Source: an uncultured Lachnospiraceae bacterium (GTDB lineage: Bacteria > Bacillota > Clostridia > Lachnospirales > Lachnospiraceae). Taken from it: a stretch of DNA of 64,000 bases. The translations under genes were made by a program, and so were the position numbers. Shown in pieces: positions 1-7,837 of this stretch; position 1 is the first letter of the stretch, and each line of letters starts with the position of its first letter. The notes under the pieces are model-generated. The model was not told the DNA's origin. It searched no databases and saw nothing but the letters and a program-made list of their open reading frames with translations. Where the stretch lies: the NCBI GenBank assembly GCA_947165025.1, contig CAMUYQ010000010.1, positions 1 through 64,000 on the forward strand, read 5' to 3'.

Positions 1-23
1 TTTATAGATTTTGCTATATCCAT
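1..23 (-). CDS. Start of an unidentified protein (partial, runs off the left edge)
   Basis: Only the first seven codons plus two bases are in the window; they read MDIAKSI. The ATG at 23-21 is preceded on the minus strand by GAGGT with a 6-nt spacer, a good ribosome binding site. A well-formed promoter lies just upstream and is flanked by two identical-type palindromes, so the gene is probably a regulated, possibly autoregulated, gene such as a small DNA-binding protein. That role is inference from the operator layout; the protein itself cannot be identified. Confidence 0.5.
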
Positions 24-33
24 ATCGTTACCT

Positions 34-88
34 CGCATTGCGTGTTTATGGTTAAAGTATACCACGATCAATAGTTGTTCGCAATGCG
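34..88 (-). promoter_or_regulatory. Promoter with two CGCAWTGCG palindromes
   Basis: On the minus strand a -35 TTGCGA (84-79) and a -10 TATACT (61-56) are separated by 17 bp. Two 9-bp palindromes, CGCATTGCG at 34-42 and CGCAATGCG at 80-88, lie 46 bp apart centre to centre. One overlaps the -35 and the other runs into the ribosome binding site of the edge gene. Two copies of one palindrome bracketing a promoter suggest a dimeric repressor site; the regulator is unknown. Confidence 0.5.
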
Positions 89-114
89 TGGTTGGAATAT
101 AATGGACCTGTTAA

Positions 115-1620
115 TTACTCATCCTGTTTCTTTTCGGAATCCTTGATCCTATAGTAATCCTCAGCATCGATTGTGATTTCAATATGCTCCTTTGCGGATT
201 TTAATTTTTCAAGCAAACAACAGACTTCAACATGAACCGTGCCCGGGAACTGGTCTATCGGACATATCCTTTGAGGGATATAGCCGTTATCAATGAAGCA
301 GACAAGATCCCTGGCAAGGCTTGTCGGCTTGCATGAGATGTATATTATACTGTCCACTCCGTATCCGATTATCTTGGAAAGGGCCTTTGGATTGATACCG
401 TCGCGCGGCGGATCGAGAATGATCAGATCCGGCCTGTCCTTGATATCATCAAGTACCTTCAGTACATCGCCGCATAGAAAATTGCAGTTATGTAAACCAT
501 TAGCTTCTGCGTTCTCATTTGCAGCGATCACCGCTTCTTCAACGATCTCCACACCAATCACCTTGTCTGCAACGGTTGACATAAGTTGTCCTATAGTACC
601 TGTCCCGGAATAAAGATCATACACAACTCCTTTGGGGCAGGCAATATCAACATACTCCCTTACCTTCGAATACAGAACCTCTGCAGAGCGCGTGTTCGTC
701 TGAAAGAACGAAAAAGGCGTGATCTTAAACGTAAGTCCGAGAACCTGTTCGTTGAAATGATCGCATCCGAACAGCACATCCGTATGATCGTTTGCAACAA
801 TGTCAGCCAGCCTGTCATCAACCGTATGCAGTATCCCGACGATCTTACCCGTAAGTTTGAGCGACAGGACAGCTTCTTTCCAGTCATCAAGAAGGCTCAC
901 CTCCGTACAGGGCGTATCACTGGGCATCTGCGAACTCGTTACAAGATCAACGAGTATCTCACCGGTTGCAGCCGCTTTCCTGACAAGAAGAAACCTGAGA
1001 AACCCTTCGTGCGTCCTCTTGTGATAATAAGGTGTCTCCTTCCCCCTGAAGTACGAAAGCGTCTCACAAAGTATACTTCGAAAATCATTGTCGACGATCC
1101 TGCAGTCCTTCACGGTCACTATATCGTAAAAGCTTCCCGATTTATGTAAACCCAATTCAAGCTCTCCCCCGTAGCTTGCATCTCCAAATGAAAACTCCAT
1201 TTTATTGCGGTATTCAAACTGAACGGGGCTGGGAATTATATCTTCATATAATGATTTTATGTCAACTGAATCACCGGACCTGCACAGTCCCGCCTCAAGA
1301 ACCGGATCAAGAAGTGCATGAACCTGCGCCTCCTTAAGTTTCAACTGCTGCTCATACGGAAGCGTCTGATATGAACATCCTCCGCAAACATCAAAATGCC
1401 TGCAAGCGCTTTCGCACTCGGCCGGTGATTTTTGCTGAACTTCAAGGAGCGTTCCCTCACATGATCCGTTTCGCTTTTTGCTGACGCGGAACCTGATCTT
1501 CTGTTGCGGGATCACATTCTTAACAACGCACCTGCCATCTTCGCCATCAACGCTGACGATCCCCTTGTTCGGAAACTTCAAATATTCGACTGTACCTGTG
1601 TATTCCTGGCCTTTTTTCAT
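115..1620 (-). CDS. rlmD: 23S rRNA (uracil-5-)-methyltransferase, RlmD/RumA family
   Basis: A SAM-dependent RNA m5U methyltransferase of 501 aa, close to the usual family length in Firmicutes. An N-terminal TRAM-like beta-barrel (about residues 5-60) precedes a cysteine cluster CRHFDVCGGC (about 72-83), which with a later Cys in VKDCRIV matches the [4Fe-4S] ligands of RlmD. The C-terminal half has the SAM motif DLYSGTGTIG, the DPPRDGI motif and the nucleophile region YISCKPTSLARDL. The gene is preceded by a small membrane-protein gene that ends in its own terminator, so it is probably transcribed separately. Whether it modifies U1939, U747 or both cannot be told from sequence alone; Firmicutes enzymes of this family can be dual-specific. 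Confidence 0.9.
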   Translation of the reverse strand: MKKGQEYTGTVEYLKFPNKGIVSVDGEDGRCVVKNVIPQQKIRFRVSKKRNGSCEGTLLEVQQKSPAECESACRHFDVCGGCSYQTLPYEQQLKLKEAQVHALLDPVLEAGLCRSGDSVDIKSLYEDIIPSPVQFEYRNKMEFSFGDASYGGELELGLHKSGSFYDIVTVKDCRIVDNDFRSILCETLSYFRGKETPYYHKRTHEGFLRFLLVRKAAATGEILVDLVTSSQMPSDTPCTEVSLLDDWKEAVLSLKLTGKIVGILHTVDDRLADIVANDHTDVLFGCDHFNEQVLGLTFKITPFSFFQTNTRSAEVLYSKVREYVDIACPKGVVYDLYSGTGTIGQLMSTVADKVIGVEIVEEAVIAANENAEANGLHNCNFLCGDVLKVLDDIKDRPDLIILDPPRDGINPKALSKIIGYGVDSIIYISCKPTSLARDLVCFIDNGYIPQRICPIDQFPGTVHVEVCCLLEKLKSAKEHIEITIDAEDYYRIKDSEKKQDE

Positions 1621-1638
1621 TTATTCTCCATAAAACAA

Positions 1639-1664
1639 ACGGCACAGGGAAAACCCTGTGCCGT
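1639..1664 (-). terminator. Intrinsic terminator of the 115-aa protein gene
   Basis: A perfect 11-bp stem (ACGGCACAGGG with its complement) closes a 4-nt loop and is followed on the minus strand by TTGTTTTAT. It sits just after the stop of the small membrane-protein gene and before the rlmD start. Confidence 0.85.
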
Positions 1665-1680
1665 CGAAAATCATCTTCGG

Positions 1681-2028
1681 CTATTTATCATCATCTTCAA
1701 AGAAATCGTCGTCATCAAATTCCTCGTCCTCGAAGTCATCTTCGAAATCTTCAAGATAATCCGGTGTGAAGTAGCAGTATAATCCGTAGATAATCGCAGC
1801 AACAACGATCACACCAACGATGACCGCGATCAGAAGTCCCCAGTTGAACTTCTTCTTCTCTTCCACAACAATCTCTTCCTTCTTGAAAAATTCAGGAACC
1901 GGGAAATCAGGAAGCTCCTCACGTTTACGCTTTACATCACCGATAAGGCTCTTCGCCCTGGCGATACCAAGTTCTTCCTGTGCCTTAACAACATCAAGGA
2001 TCCTGTCAAGTTTTTCAATCCTGCTCAT
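1681..2028 (-). CDS. Small membrane protein with very acidic tail
   Basis: I do not recognise a family. The 115-aa protein has a charged, probably helical N-terminal part (residues 1-55), a basic patch EEKKKFNW, one transmembrane helix (about 61-86, GLLIAVIVGVIVVAAIIYG) and a tail of about 28 residues that is almost entirely Asp, Glu and Phe. The positive-inside pattern would place the N-terminus in the cytoplasm and the acidic tail outside. An AAGGAAGGG site precedes the ATG. It lies downstream of pcrA with a 44-bp gap and is followed by a strong terminator, so it is likely the last gene of a pcrA transcript. Function unknown. Confidence 0.75.
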   Translation of the reverse strand: MSRIEKLDRILDVVKAQEELGIARAKSLIGDVKRKREELPDFPVPEFFKKEEIVVEEKKKFNWGLLIAVIVGVIVVAAIIYGLYCYFTPDYLEDFEDDFEDEEFDDDDFFEDDDK

Positions 2029-2072
2029 AAATAACCCTTCCTTTCTTATAAACCCCTATTGGTGATATTTTA

Positions 2073-4331
2073 TCACAGTTTTCTAAGCTTTGCAAAGGCT
2101 GCGAGCATCTTTTTGACACCTGCACCGTCGAAATCGACTTCAACCTCATAATCCCTTGCCCCTTTTTCTATCGAAAGGACAGTCCCTGCTCCGAACTTTA
2201 TATGAGAAACCCTGTCTCCCGGGCCGTAATCCGGTGCCGTGAGCGATCCCATGTCGGAGCCTTTTTTCAGGTCGGTAAATGCTACCGCTTTAGCTATAAA
2301 TGGTTTCTTTGCCTCGGCTCTCTTCTGCGGGCTTACCGCAACGGGTCTGACTCTTGCCGCCGGCTGAGGATCGATCCGCTCGGGTGCTCTTTTATTTGAA
2401 TAAACTCTGGACTCAAACAGTTCTTCCGGTATCTCCTTAACGAAGCGTGACAGTGCGTTGTACTGCGTCTCGCCTCTTGTCATTCTCGACTTTGCCGCAG
2501 ATATCGTCAGTTTGTTCATGGCACGCGTGATACCGACATAACACAGCCTTCTCTCCTCCTCGATCTCGGTCGGATCAAGCGCAGAGATCGACATGAACGA
2601 CGGAAACAGTCCGTCCTCAAGTCCCGCAAGATACACGTTCGGAAACTCCAGTCCCTTTGCCGAGTGAAGAGTCATCAGCATTACCATGTCGGCATCATCA
2701 TCAACTCTGTCTATGTCAGCAACAAGTGCTACCTCTTCAAGGAACTGCGACAGGGTCGGCTTATCATACTGTTCTTCAAACGCTACGACCTTCGTGACAA
2801 GTTCACCGATATTCTGCATCCTCTCCTCGGCATCTTCCGGATCTGATTCTTCGAGCATCTCCTCGTAGCCTGTCCTGTCTATGATATCGTTAACAAGCTG
2901 CTCGAGTGTGATGAATTCAAGCTTTGATTTGAACATCGATATTAGACGCACGAAGTCTTCGATCTTTTCCGTCGCCTTTCCGTGTCCGAGAATTTCTTCC
3001 GCCCTTATACAGCACTCGTAAAAATCAAGGCCGTTAGCTGCACCGTACTCGGTTAACTTTGTGATCGTTGCAGCTCCGATACCGCGCTTCGGAACATTGA
3101 TGATACGCCTTACCGCAAGGTCATCCTTTCCGTTATCGATCGTTTTGAGATACGCAAGAATATCTTTTATCTCTTTACGCGAATAGAAGTTCACACCGCC
3201 GACAACAACATAGGGAATGCCGGCCATGATACATTTTTCTTCGAGCAGACGCGACTGGGCATTTGTCCTGTAGAGCACAGCGTTATCACGATATTCGCAT
3301 TTGCCTTCTCTTTTGTCGCGACATATCCTGTCGACTATAGTCTCTGCTTCCTCATAGGCCGTATCGGTATTGATGAACCTTATCTTCTCACCGTCTCCCC
3401 GATCGGTCCATAGTGCTTTATCCTTACGAGCGCTGTTGTTTGAAATGACAGCATTTGCCGCATCAAGTATCGTCTGTGTCGATCTGTAATTCTGCTCAAG
3501 CTTTACAACCTTCGCATCAGGATACACCTTTTCAAAATCAAGGATATTACGGATGTTGGCACCCCTGAACTTATATATCGACTGGTCATCATCACCGACA
3601 ACACATATGTTCCTGTTCTTTGCGGCAAGAAGTCTTATCAGTTCAAACTGTGCCGTGTTCGTATCCTGATACTCGTCGACCATGATATAAAGAAAACGGT
3701 TCTGATAATTCTCAAGAACATCCGGACACTGTTTGAACAGCTCGACCGTTTTCATGATCAGATCGTCAAAATCAAGCGCGTTGTTTCTTCGAAGTGAGTC
3801 CTGATACTCTTTATAAACCTTGGCAAATAGTTCATCCGCATAATCTCCCTCGGCTTCTGCCGCCTCATCTTCCGGTGTGGACAACTCGTTCTTGCAGTTT
3901 GATATTCGGTTTAAAAATCTTTTTTCCGGATACTGTTTCGGATCGATCTGAAGTCGCTTTAATACTTCCTTCATGACCGACTTGGAATCATCCGTATCGT
4001 ATATCGTAAAGCTGCCGTCATATCCGATAAGATCGATATATCTCCTCAGCATCCTGACGCACGTCGAGTGAAACGTCGAGACCCAGATCGCTTCGCTTCC
4101 GTGCCCGACAAGCCTGTCTATCCTCTCCCTCATCTCCCCGGCGGCCTTGTTCGTGAAGGTGATCGCAAGGATATTGTACGGGTCGATCCCGAGTTCATCG
4201 ATCATGTAAGCGGTACGGTTCGTAAGAACCCTCGTCTTGCCCGAGCCTGCACCTGCCAGTATAAGAAGCGGCCCGTCGATATGGGCGGCGGCTTCCTTCT
4301 GTTTGTCATTAAGAATCTCCAATACGCTCAT
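2073..4331 (-). CDS. pcrA: ATP-dependent DNA helicase PcrA (UvrD/Rep family, SF1A)
   Basis: A 3'-5' DNA helicase for nucleotide excision repair and replication-fork maintenance. Visible motifs are Walker A GAGSGKT near the N-terminus, the Q-motif region LNDKQKEAA, DEYQDTN (motif II), GDDDQSIYKFRGA (motif III), QNYRS (motif IV), TLHSAKGLEF (motif V) and EERRLCYVGITRA (motif VI). The C-terminal 50 residues form the Tudor-like PcrA domain (DRVSHIKFGAGTV) that contacts RNA polymerase in related proteins. I place the start at the ATG at 4331 (752 aa), because GGGAG lies 9 nt upstream; an in-frame ATG at 4361 has no such site. It is divergent from yerC. Confidence 0.95.
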   Translation of the reverse strand: MSVLEILNDKQKEAAAHIDGPLLILAGAGSGKTRVLTNRTAYMIDELGIDPYNILAITFTNKAAGEMRERIDRLVGHGSEAIWVSTFHSTCVRMLRRYIDLIGYDGSFTIYDTDDSKSVMKEVLKRLQIDPKQYPEKRFLNRISNCKNELSTPEDEAAEAEGDYADELFAKVYKEYQDSLRRNNALDFDDLIMKTVELFKQCPDVLENYQNRFLYIMVDEYQDTNTAQFELIRLLAAKNRNICVVGDDDQSIYKFRGANIRNILDFEKVYPDAKVVKLEQNYRSTQTILDAANAVISNNSARKDKALWTDRGDGEKIRFINTDTAYEEAETIVDRICRDKREGKCEYRDNAVLYRTNAQSRLLEEKCIMAGIPYVVVGGVNFYSRKEIKDILAYLKTIDNGKDDLAVRRIINVPKRGIGAATITKLTEYGAANGLDFYECCIRAEEILGHGKATEKIEDFVRLISMFKSKLEFITLEQLVNDIIDRTGYEEMLEESDPEDAEERMQNIGELVTKVVAFEEQYDKPTLSQFLEEVALVADIDRVDDDADMVMLMTLHSAKGLEFPNVYLAGLEDGLFPSFMSISALDPTEIEEERRLCYVGITRAMNKLTISAAKSRMTRGETQYNALSRFVKEIPEELFESRVYSNKRAPERIDPQPAARVRPVAVSPQKRAEAKKPFIAKAVAFTDLKKGSDMGSLTAPDYGPGDRVSHIKFGAGTVLSIEKGARDYEVEVDFDGAGVKKMLAAFAKLRKL

Positions 4332-4351
4332 CTGATAAATCTCCCGGTATA

Positions 4352-4395
4352 TTGCATTCACGACTTTAACGTGTTAAAATGTAAACGCGTTAAAG
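4352..4395 (+). promoter_or_regulatory. yerC promoter with two tandem palindromic boxes
   Basis: The plus strand shows -35 TTGCAT (4352-4357), a 17-bp spacer and -10 TAAAAT (4375-4380). Two boxes of the form TTTAAC-GY-GTTAAA lie at 4365-4378 (perfect) and 4381-4394 (one changed half-site), 16 bp apart, covering the -10 and the start site. They also form a larger 9-bp inverted repeat, ACTTTAACG...CGTTAAAGT (4363-4371 and 4388-4396). The position is ideal for repression, most simply by the TrpR-like product of the downstream gene. The shared spacer with pcrA means pcrA could be affected too. Confidence 0.6.
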
Positions 4396-4417
4396 TTCTA
4401 AATCAAGGGGGCACATT

Positions 4418-4723
4418 ATGAATTCCAAAATCAGAACAGCTGCAGTCGACTATCTGTTTGACGCGATCATGGAACTGAAGAACAAGGAAGAGTGTTACAT
4501 CTTCTTCGAAGACATCTGCACCATCAACGAACTGCTGTCACTTTCACAGCGTTTCGAGGTTGCGAGCATGCTGCGTGAGAAGAAGACCTATCTAGAGATA
4601 GCAGAACATACAGGCGCTTCCACTGCCACCATCAGCCGTGTCAACCGTTCACTAAATTACGGGAACGACGGCTACGATATGGTTCTTAATCGCATGGAGT
4701 CCAGGAAAAAGAAAAAGAAATGA
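4418..4723 (+). CDS. yerC: TrpR-like transcriptional regulator, YerC/YecD family
   Basis: The 101-aa protein is the usual size for the YerC/YecD branch of the TrpR superfamily, all-helical DNA-binding proteins. The helix-turn-helix is clear at about residues 52-80 (YLEIAEHTGASTATISRVNR), followed by a lysine-rich end. An AAGGGGGC site precedes the ATG. In Bacillus the family sits beside pcrA, as here. Whether a ligand such as tryptophan is sensed is not known from the sequence. Autoregulation through the two palindromes upstream is an inference. It converges on cheC with only 8 bp between the genes. Confidence 0.88.
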   Translation: MNSKIRTAAVDYLFDAIMELKNKEECYIFFEDICTINELLSLSQRFEVASMLREKKTYLEIAEHTGASTATISRVNRSLNYGNDGYDMVLNRMESRKKKKK

Positions 4724-4731
4724 ATTATTGA

Positions 4732-5349
4732 TCAAACCTGTACGCCAAGTCTGGCGAACAGTTTCTCAAGCGAATCGTTCTCAAGCGCAAGTATCATATT
4801 GCTGCTTATATGTTCATCATCGATCGTAAACTCTTCATCAACAACAAGCACTCTGTCTCCGGGCTTAACGAACTCCTTGAGCGGAAGCCTTAAGAGTTCC
4901 GATACCTTACCCGGTATCTGTTCGGGTGTTCCTATATTTACGAACAGACTCGTAAGTGTCGCAATGGAATTGGCATATGCGCCGCTTGTGATATTAGCCA
5001 TCTCATTAAGGACGGATGAATCCATCTCATCAAGGTTGGCAATGCTGTCAATCTCTTTTGCATAGAATGTGTTGATGATCCTCTCCGCAAATCTCTTTTC
5101 CACAACGTGAAGCATCATACCGTCAAGATCACCGTTGATCGCGATACGAAGACCTATGACAACGTTATCCTCTCCGCCGAGAAGTTCTGTCGTAGACTCA
5201 AATCCGAGAAGCTGAACACGCGGCACTGACATGTCGATCATTGTTCCGAGAAGGACCGAAAGAGCCGTACACGCATTGCCGGCACCTATATTGCCGATCT
5301 CGCGCATTACATCCAGCTGCAATTCATTAAGATTGCCATATGCGATCAT
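4732..5349 (-). CDS. cheC: Chemotaxis phosphatase CheC
   Basis: A CheY-P phosphatase and adaptation protein. Both CheC active-site signatures (D/S-x3-E-x2-N) are present: DVMREIGN in the N-terminal half and SVLNEMAN in the second half, so both catalytic sites look intact, as in true CheC rather than CheX. The start is taken at the ATG at 5349 (205 aa) because GAGGTG lies 6 nt upstream; a GTG at 5358 falls inside that site. No cheD or other chemotaxis gene is adjacent, so it acts either in a distant chemotaxis system or on receiver proteins encoded in this window. Confidence 0.88.
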   Translation of the reverse strand: MIAYGNLNELQLDVMREIGNIGAGNACTALSVLLGTMIDMSVPRVQLLGFESTTELLGGEDNVVIGLRIAINGDLDGMMLHVVEKRFAERIINTFYAKEIDSIANLDEMDSSVLNEMANITSGAYANSIATLTSLFVNIGTPEQIPGKVSELLRLPLKEFVKPGDRVLVVDEEFTIDDEHISSNMILALENDSLEKLFARLGVQV

Positions 5350-5436
5350 AAAACACACCTCAAAATCATGATTTCATCACATTCATAATTATATGCCAAA
5401 GTATTGTAACATAATTTTGCTGTATCTTCAACTGAT

Positions 5437-5465
5437 TTGACTTTTGACAACGTTTGGTCTAAAGT
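5437..5465 (+). promoter_or_regulatory. Possible promoter very close to the antiporter start
   Basis: TTGACT (5437-5442), a 17-bp spacer and TAAAGT (5460-5465) would start transcription near 5472, at or within a few bases of the ATG at 5475. There is no Shine-Dalgarno sequence in front of either possible start codon, consistent with a leaderless or nearly leaderless mRNA. Confidence 0.35.
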
Positions 5466-5468
5466 AAT

Positions 5469-6668
5469 GTGGTTATGGAAACCTACGACATTTTTAAATC
5501 ACTCGCAATCATAATAATTTTCGCCAAACTGCTCGGTATCGGGGCAAGGCGTATCCACATCCCCCAGGTTGTCGGAGAGATCATCGCCGGCCTTCTTATA
5601 GGCCCTTCTCTGCTCGGCTGGGTGGACAATACACCGTTCATCAGCCAGATGGCCGAGATCGGTGTCATCCTGCTGATGTTCTCCGCAGGGCTGGGTACCG
5701 ACATCAAGGAGCTTCGCAAGACCGGTCCGATCGCATTTGCGATCGCATGCGCCGGAGTTTTTGTTCCGTTAGTATGCGGAACTGTATACTTCATGCTGTT
5801 CTACGGTATCGAATCCCTGTCATCGCCGAAGTTCATAGAGGCTGTATTCGTCGGAACCATAATGACAGCGACAAGCGTCTCTATCACCGTTGAAACGCTG
5901 AAGGAACTCGGCTTCTTAAAGAGCAAAGTCGGAACCACCATTATGGCTGCAGCTATCATAGATGACGTTATCGGCATCATTGTTCTGACATTCGTGATCA
6001 GCTTCAGGGATCCCGAAGTGAAGATAGGAAATGTCTGCTTCCAGACACTGATGTTCTTCATATTCTCGATCGGTATGGGCTTTGTAACATACAAGCTGTT
6101 TCAGATCATTGACAAAAAGTACCCACATACGAGACGTATCCCGATAGCCGGTCTGGCCCTCTGCTTTGCAATGGCATACATCGCCGAAAAACTTTTCGGT
6201 ATCGCCGATATCACAGGTGCATATGTTGCCGGCATAATTCTCTGCTCGATCAGTGACTCTGATTACATCGCCCGCAAGATGGACATCAACTCCTATATGC
6301 TGTTCGGCCCGATCTTCTTTGCTTCGATCGGACTCAAAACGGATCTTGCCGATTTTTCACTTTCAATGCTGTGGTTCTCGATCGGATTTGTTCTTGTTGC
6401 GCTTCTCGCAAAAATCATTGGATGCATGTTAATGGCAAAGATTTGCAGGTTTAATATCCATGAATCTCTCATATGCGGAGTCGGGATGATGACTCGTGGC
6501 GAGGTTGCCCTTATAGTATCACAAAAGGGCCTCTCAGTCGGTCTGATCAGCCCTGTATATTTTAGTGCCGTTATTCTTCTCATACTCGTATCAAGTATAG
6601 CAACTCCGGTCCTTCTGAAATTACTCTTTGCAAAGATCCCGAAAGAAGAAGCTGCGATCGAGGAATGA
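5469..6668 (+). CDS. Kef/CPA2-type cation:proton antiporter
   Basis: A polytopic membrane antiporter of 399 aa that probably exchanges Na+ or K+ for protons. The Na_H_Exchanger fold is indicated by the early motif IPQVVGEIIAGLLIGPSLLG (about residues 29-48), the ion-binding region DDVIGIIVLTF (about 165) and FFASIGLKTDL (about 285), with about 12 predicted membrane segments. The Asp-Asp pair suggests an electrogenic mode. There is no RCK/TrkA_N domain, unlike full KefB or KefC, so the length matches the shorter NapA/GerN-type members. Two start codons are possible: GTG at 5469 and ATG at 5475, neither with a clear ribosome binding site. It converges with the SARP gene, 6 bp away. Confidence 0.88.
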   Translation: MVMETYDIFKSLAIIIIFAKLLGIGARRIHIPQVVGEIIAGLLIGPSLLGWVDNTPFISQMAEIGVILLMFSAGLGTDIKELRKTGPIAFAIACAGVFVPLVCGTVYFMLFYGIESLSSPKFIEAVFVGTIMTATSVSITVETLKELGFLKSKVGTTIMAAAIIDDVIGIIVLTFVISFRDPEVKIGNVCFQTLMFFIFSIGMGFVTYKLFQIIDKKYPHTRRIPIAGLALCFAMAYIAEKLFGIADITGAYVAGIILCSISDSDYIARKMDINSYMLFGPIFFASIGLKTDLADFSLSMLWFSIGFVLVALLAKIIGCMLMAKICRFNIHESLICGVGMMTRGEVALIVSQKGLSVGLISPVYFSAVILLILVSSIATPVLLKLLFAKIPKEEAAIEE

Positions 6669-6674
6669 TTCTTC

Positions 6675-7817
6675 TCAGTCTCTTCCGCTCTTTAAAGGAC
6701 GCACTCTGTAGACGATGACTATCTCATCGTCTTCTCTTTCCTTTACGGCAGTTTTCAGTCTCTCAAGAACTCCAACCGCATCTTCATAACTATCAGCAGG
6801 GAACAGGATAGCTATCTCAGAATCGGCTTTTCTGCATATCGCATCACCGACACGCAGCATTCTCTGACAGCAAGAAACGATATCCGTCATTATCTTCTCT
6901 TCGTAAAGCGGATCACCGCTTTCGGATCCGTCTATCCTGATATGTACAAGGCCAAGGAAGATCGTGGATTTCGTTCTTGACTGCATGCGGCGCTGCAGAT
7001 TGTACAGTTCCTTAAATGTTCTGTAATCGCACAGGAACGCCTGCTGATCTATCACTTCCTCCTGCAGTTCGGCCTGCATCCTGTCTGCTTCATCATGAAG
7101 CTTTACGGACAGATCCCTTACCTCATTGTAATATGCAATAACACTGCTTCTGCTCGATGCATCCGGATTAGCTATCGTAAGTTTTGCGATCTGTGCCTCA
7201 AGCTCGAGTATCTCACTCGTACCTGCAAGCGCGAGTGCTCTCTCGCACACCTGCACGATCTTCGCGGTCTGATTTTCGCTCTTGAGTATCTCGATATATG
7301 CCATCACGGCTTCAACGTACATGTCGCGGTATGAAGCAGACTTGGCGATCAGCCACGGCTCGGATGAGAAATCGGGAAGAAGCGTTCCTTTGTACATCTC
7401 GATAGCCTGAGTGAGGTATTCCTTTCTTCTGGCAGCGGAGATGGTCGGATTGATGCCTGCCTCCGCAAGCGCCTTGAAATCAAGTGCATCGATCGAAACA
7501 TCAAGATCCCTGTTCCACTGATATGTTCCGCGATGCGATATGATAGCGCCGGCAAGCCCGTCTGCACCTTCCTTGTCGATCATTGATCGGAATCTGTACA
7601 GAAGCGTTCGAAGCGCTGTTGCAGGGTTTGCATAGTCTTCGCCCGACCAAAGCAGTTCAAACAGTTCCTGATGCGTTATCGGTCTGTCTGAGTTGACAAG
7701 AAGATACGCAACAAAGAGCTTTGTCTTACGCGTATTTGAAAGGTTTTCAAGTATCGGTTTGTTATCAAGAAGAATCTCAAACCCGTCGAAAATCCTGATG
7801 TTGATCTTTTTGCCCAT
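6675..7817 (-). CDS. SARP/BTAD-type regulator with degenerate GGDEF C-terminus
   Basis: A 380-aa putative transcription regulator. Residues 1-100 form an OmpR-like winged helix as found in SARP proteins (LFELLWSGEDYANPATALRT), and about 110-250 form a bacterial transcriptional activator domain of TPR-like helices. A coiled-coil stretch (about 235-275) leads to a C-terminal domain (about 280-375) whose spacing and motif ADSEIAILFPADSYEDA resemble a GGDEF domain that has lost the GG(D/E)EF active site. It therefore probably binds rather than makes a nucleotide, or serves as a protein-interaction module; this is inference. A strong AAGGAAGG site precedes the ATG. It follows the 449-aa membrane protein gene by 20 bp and may regulate the neighbouring pilus genes. 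Confidence 0.78.
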   Translation of the reverse strand: MGKKINIRIFDGFEILLDNKPILENLSNTRKTKLFVAYLLVNSDRPITHQELFELLWSGEDYANPATALRTLLYRFRSMIDKEGADGLAGAIISHRGTYQWNRDLDVSIDALDFKALAEAGINPTISAARRKEYLTQAIEMYKGTLLPDFSSEPWLIAKSASYRDMYVEAVMAYIEILKSENQTAKIVQVCERALALAGTSEILELEAQIAKLTIANPDASSRSSVIAYYNEVRDLSVKLHDEADRMQAELQEEVIDQQAFLCDYRTFKELYNLQRRMQSRTKSTIFLGLVHIRIDGSESGDPLYEEKIMTDIVSCCQRMLRVGDAICRKADSEIAILFPADSYEDAVGVLERLKTAVKEREDDEIVIVYRVRPLKSGRD

Positions 7818-7837
7818 GTCGTAACCTTCCTTTTCTG

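Noticed and set aside
2062-2076. Hairpin GTGATA/TATCAC at the pcrA stop as a terminator
   Set aside because: A 6-bp AT-rich stem with no T run on the minus strand; the gap before the next gene is only 44 bp and read-through to the later strong terminator is more likely.
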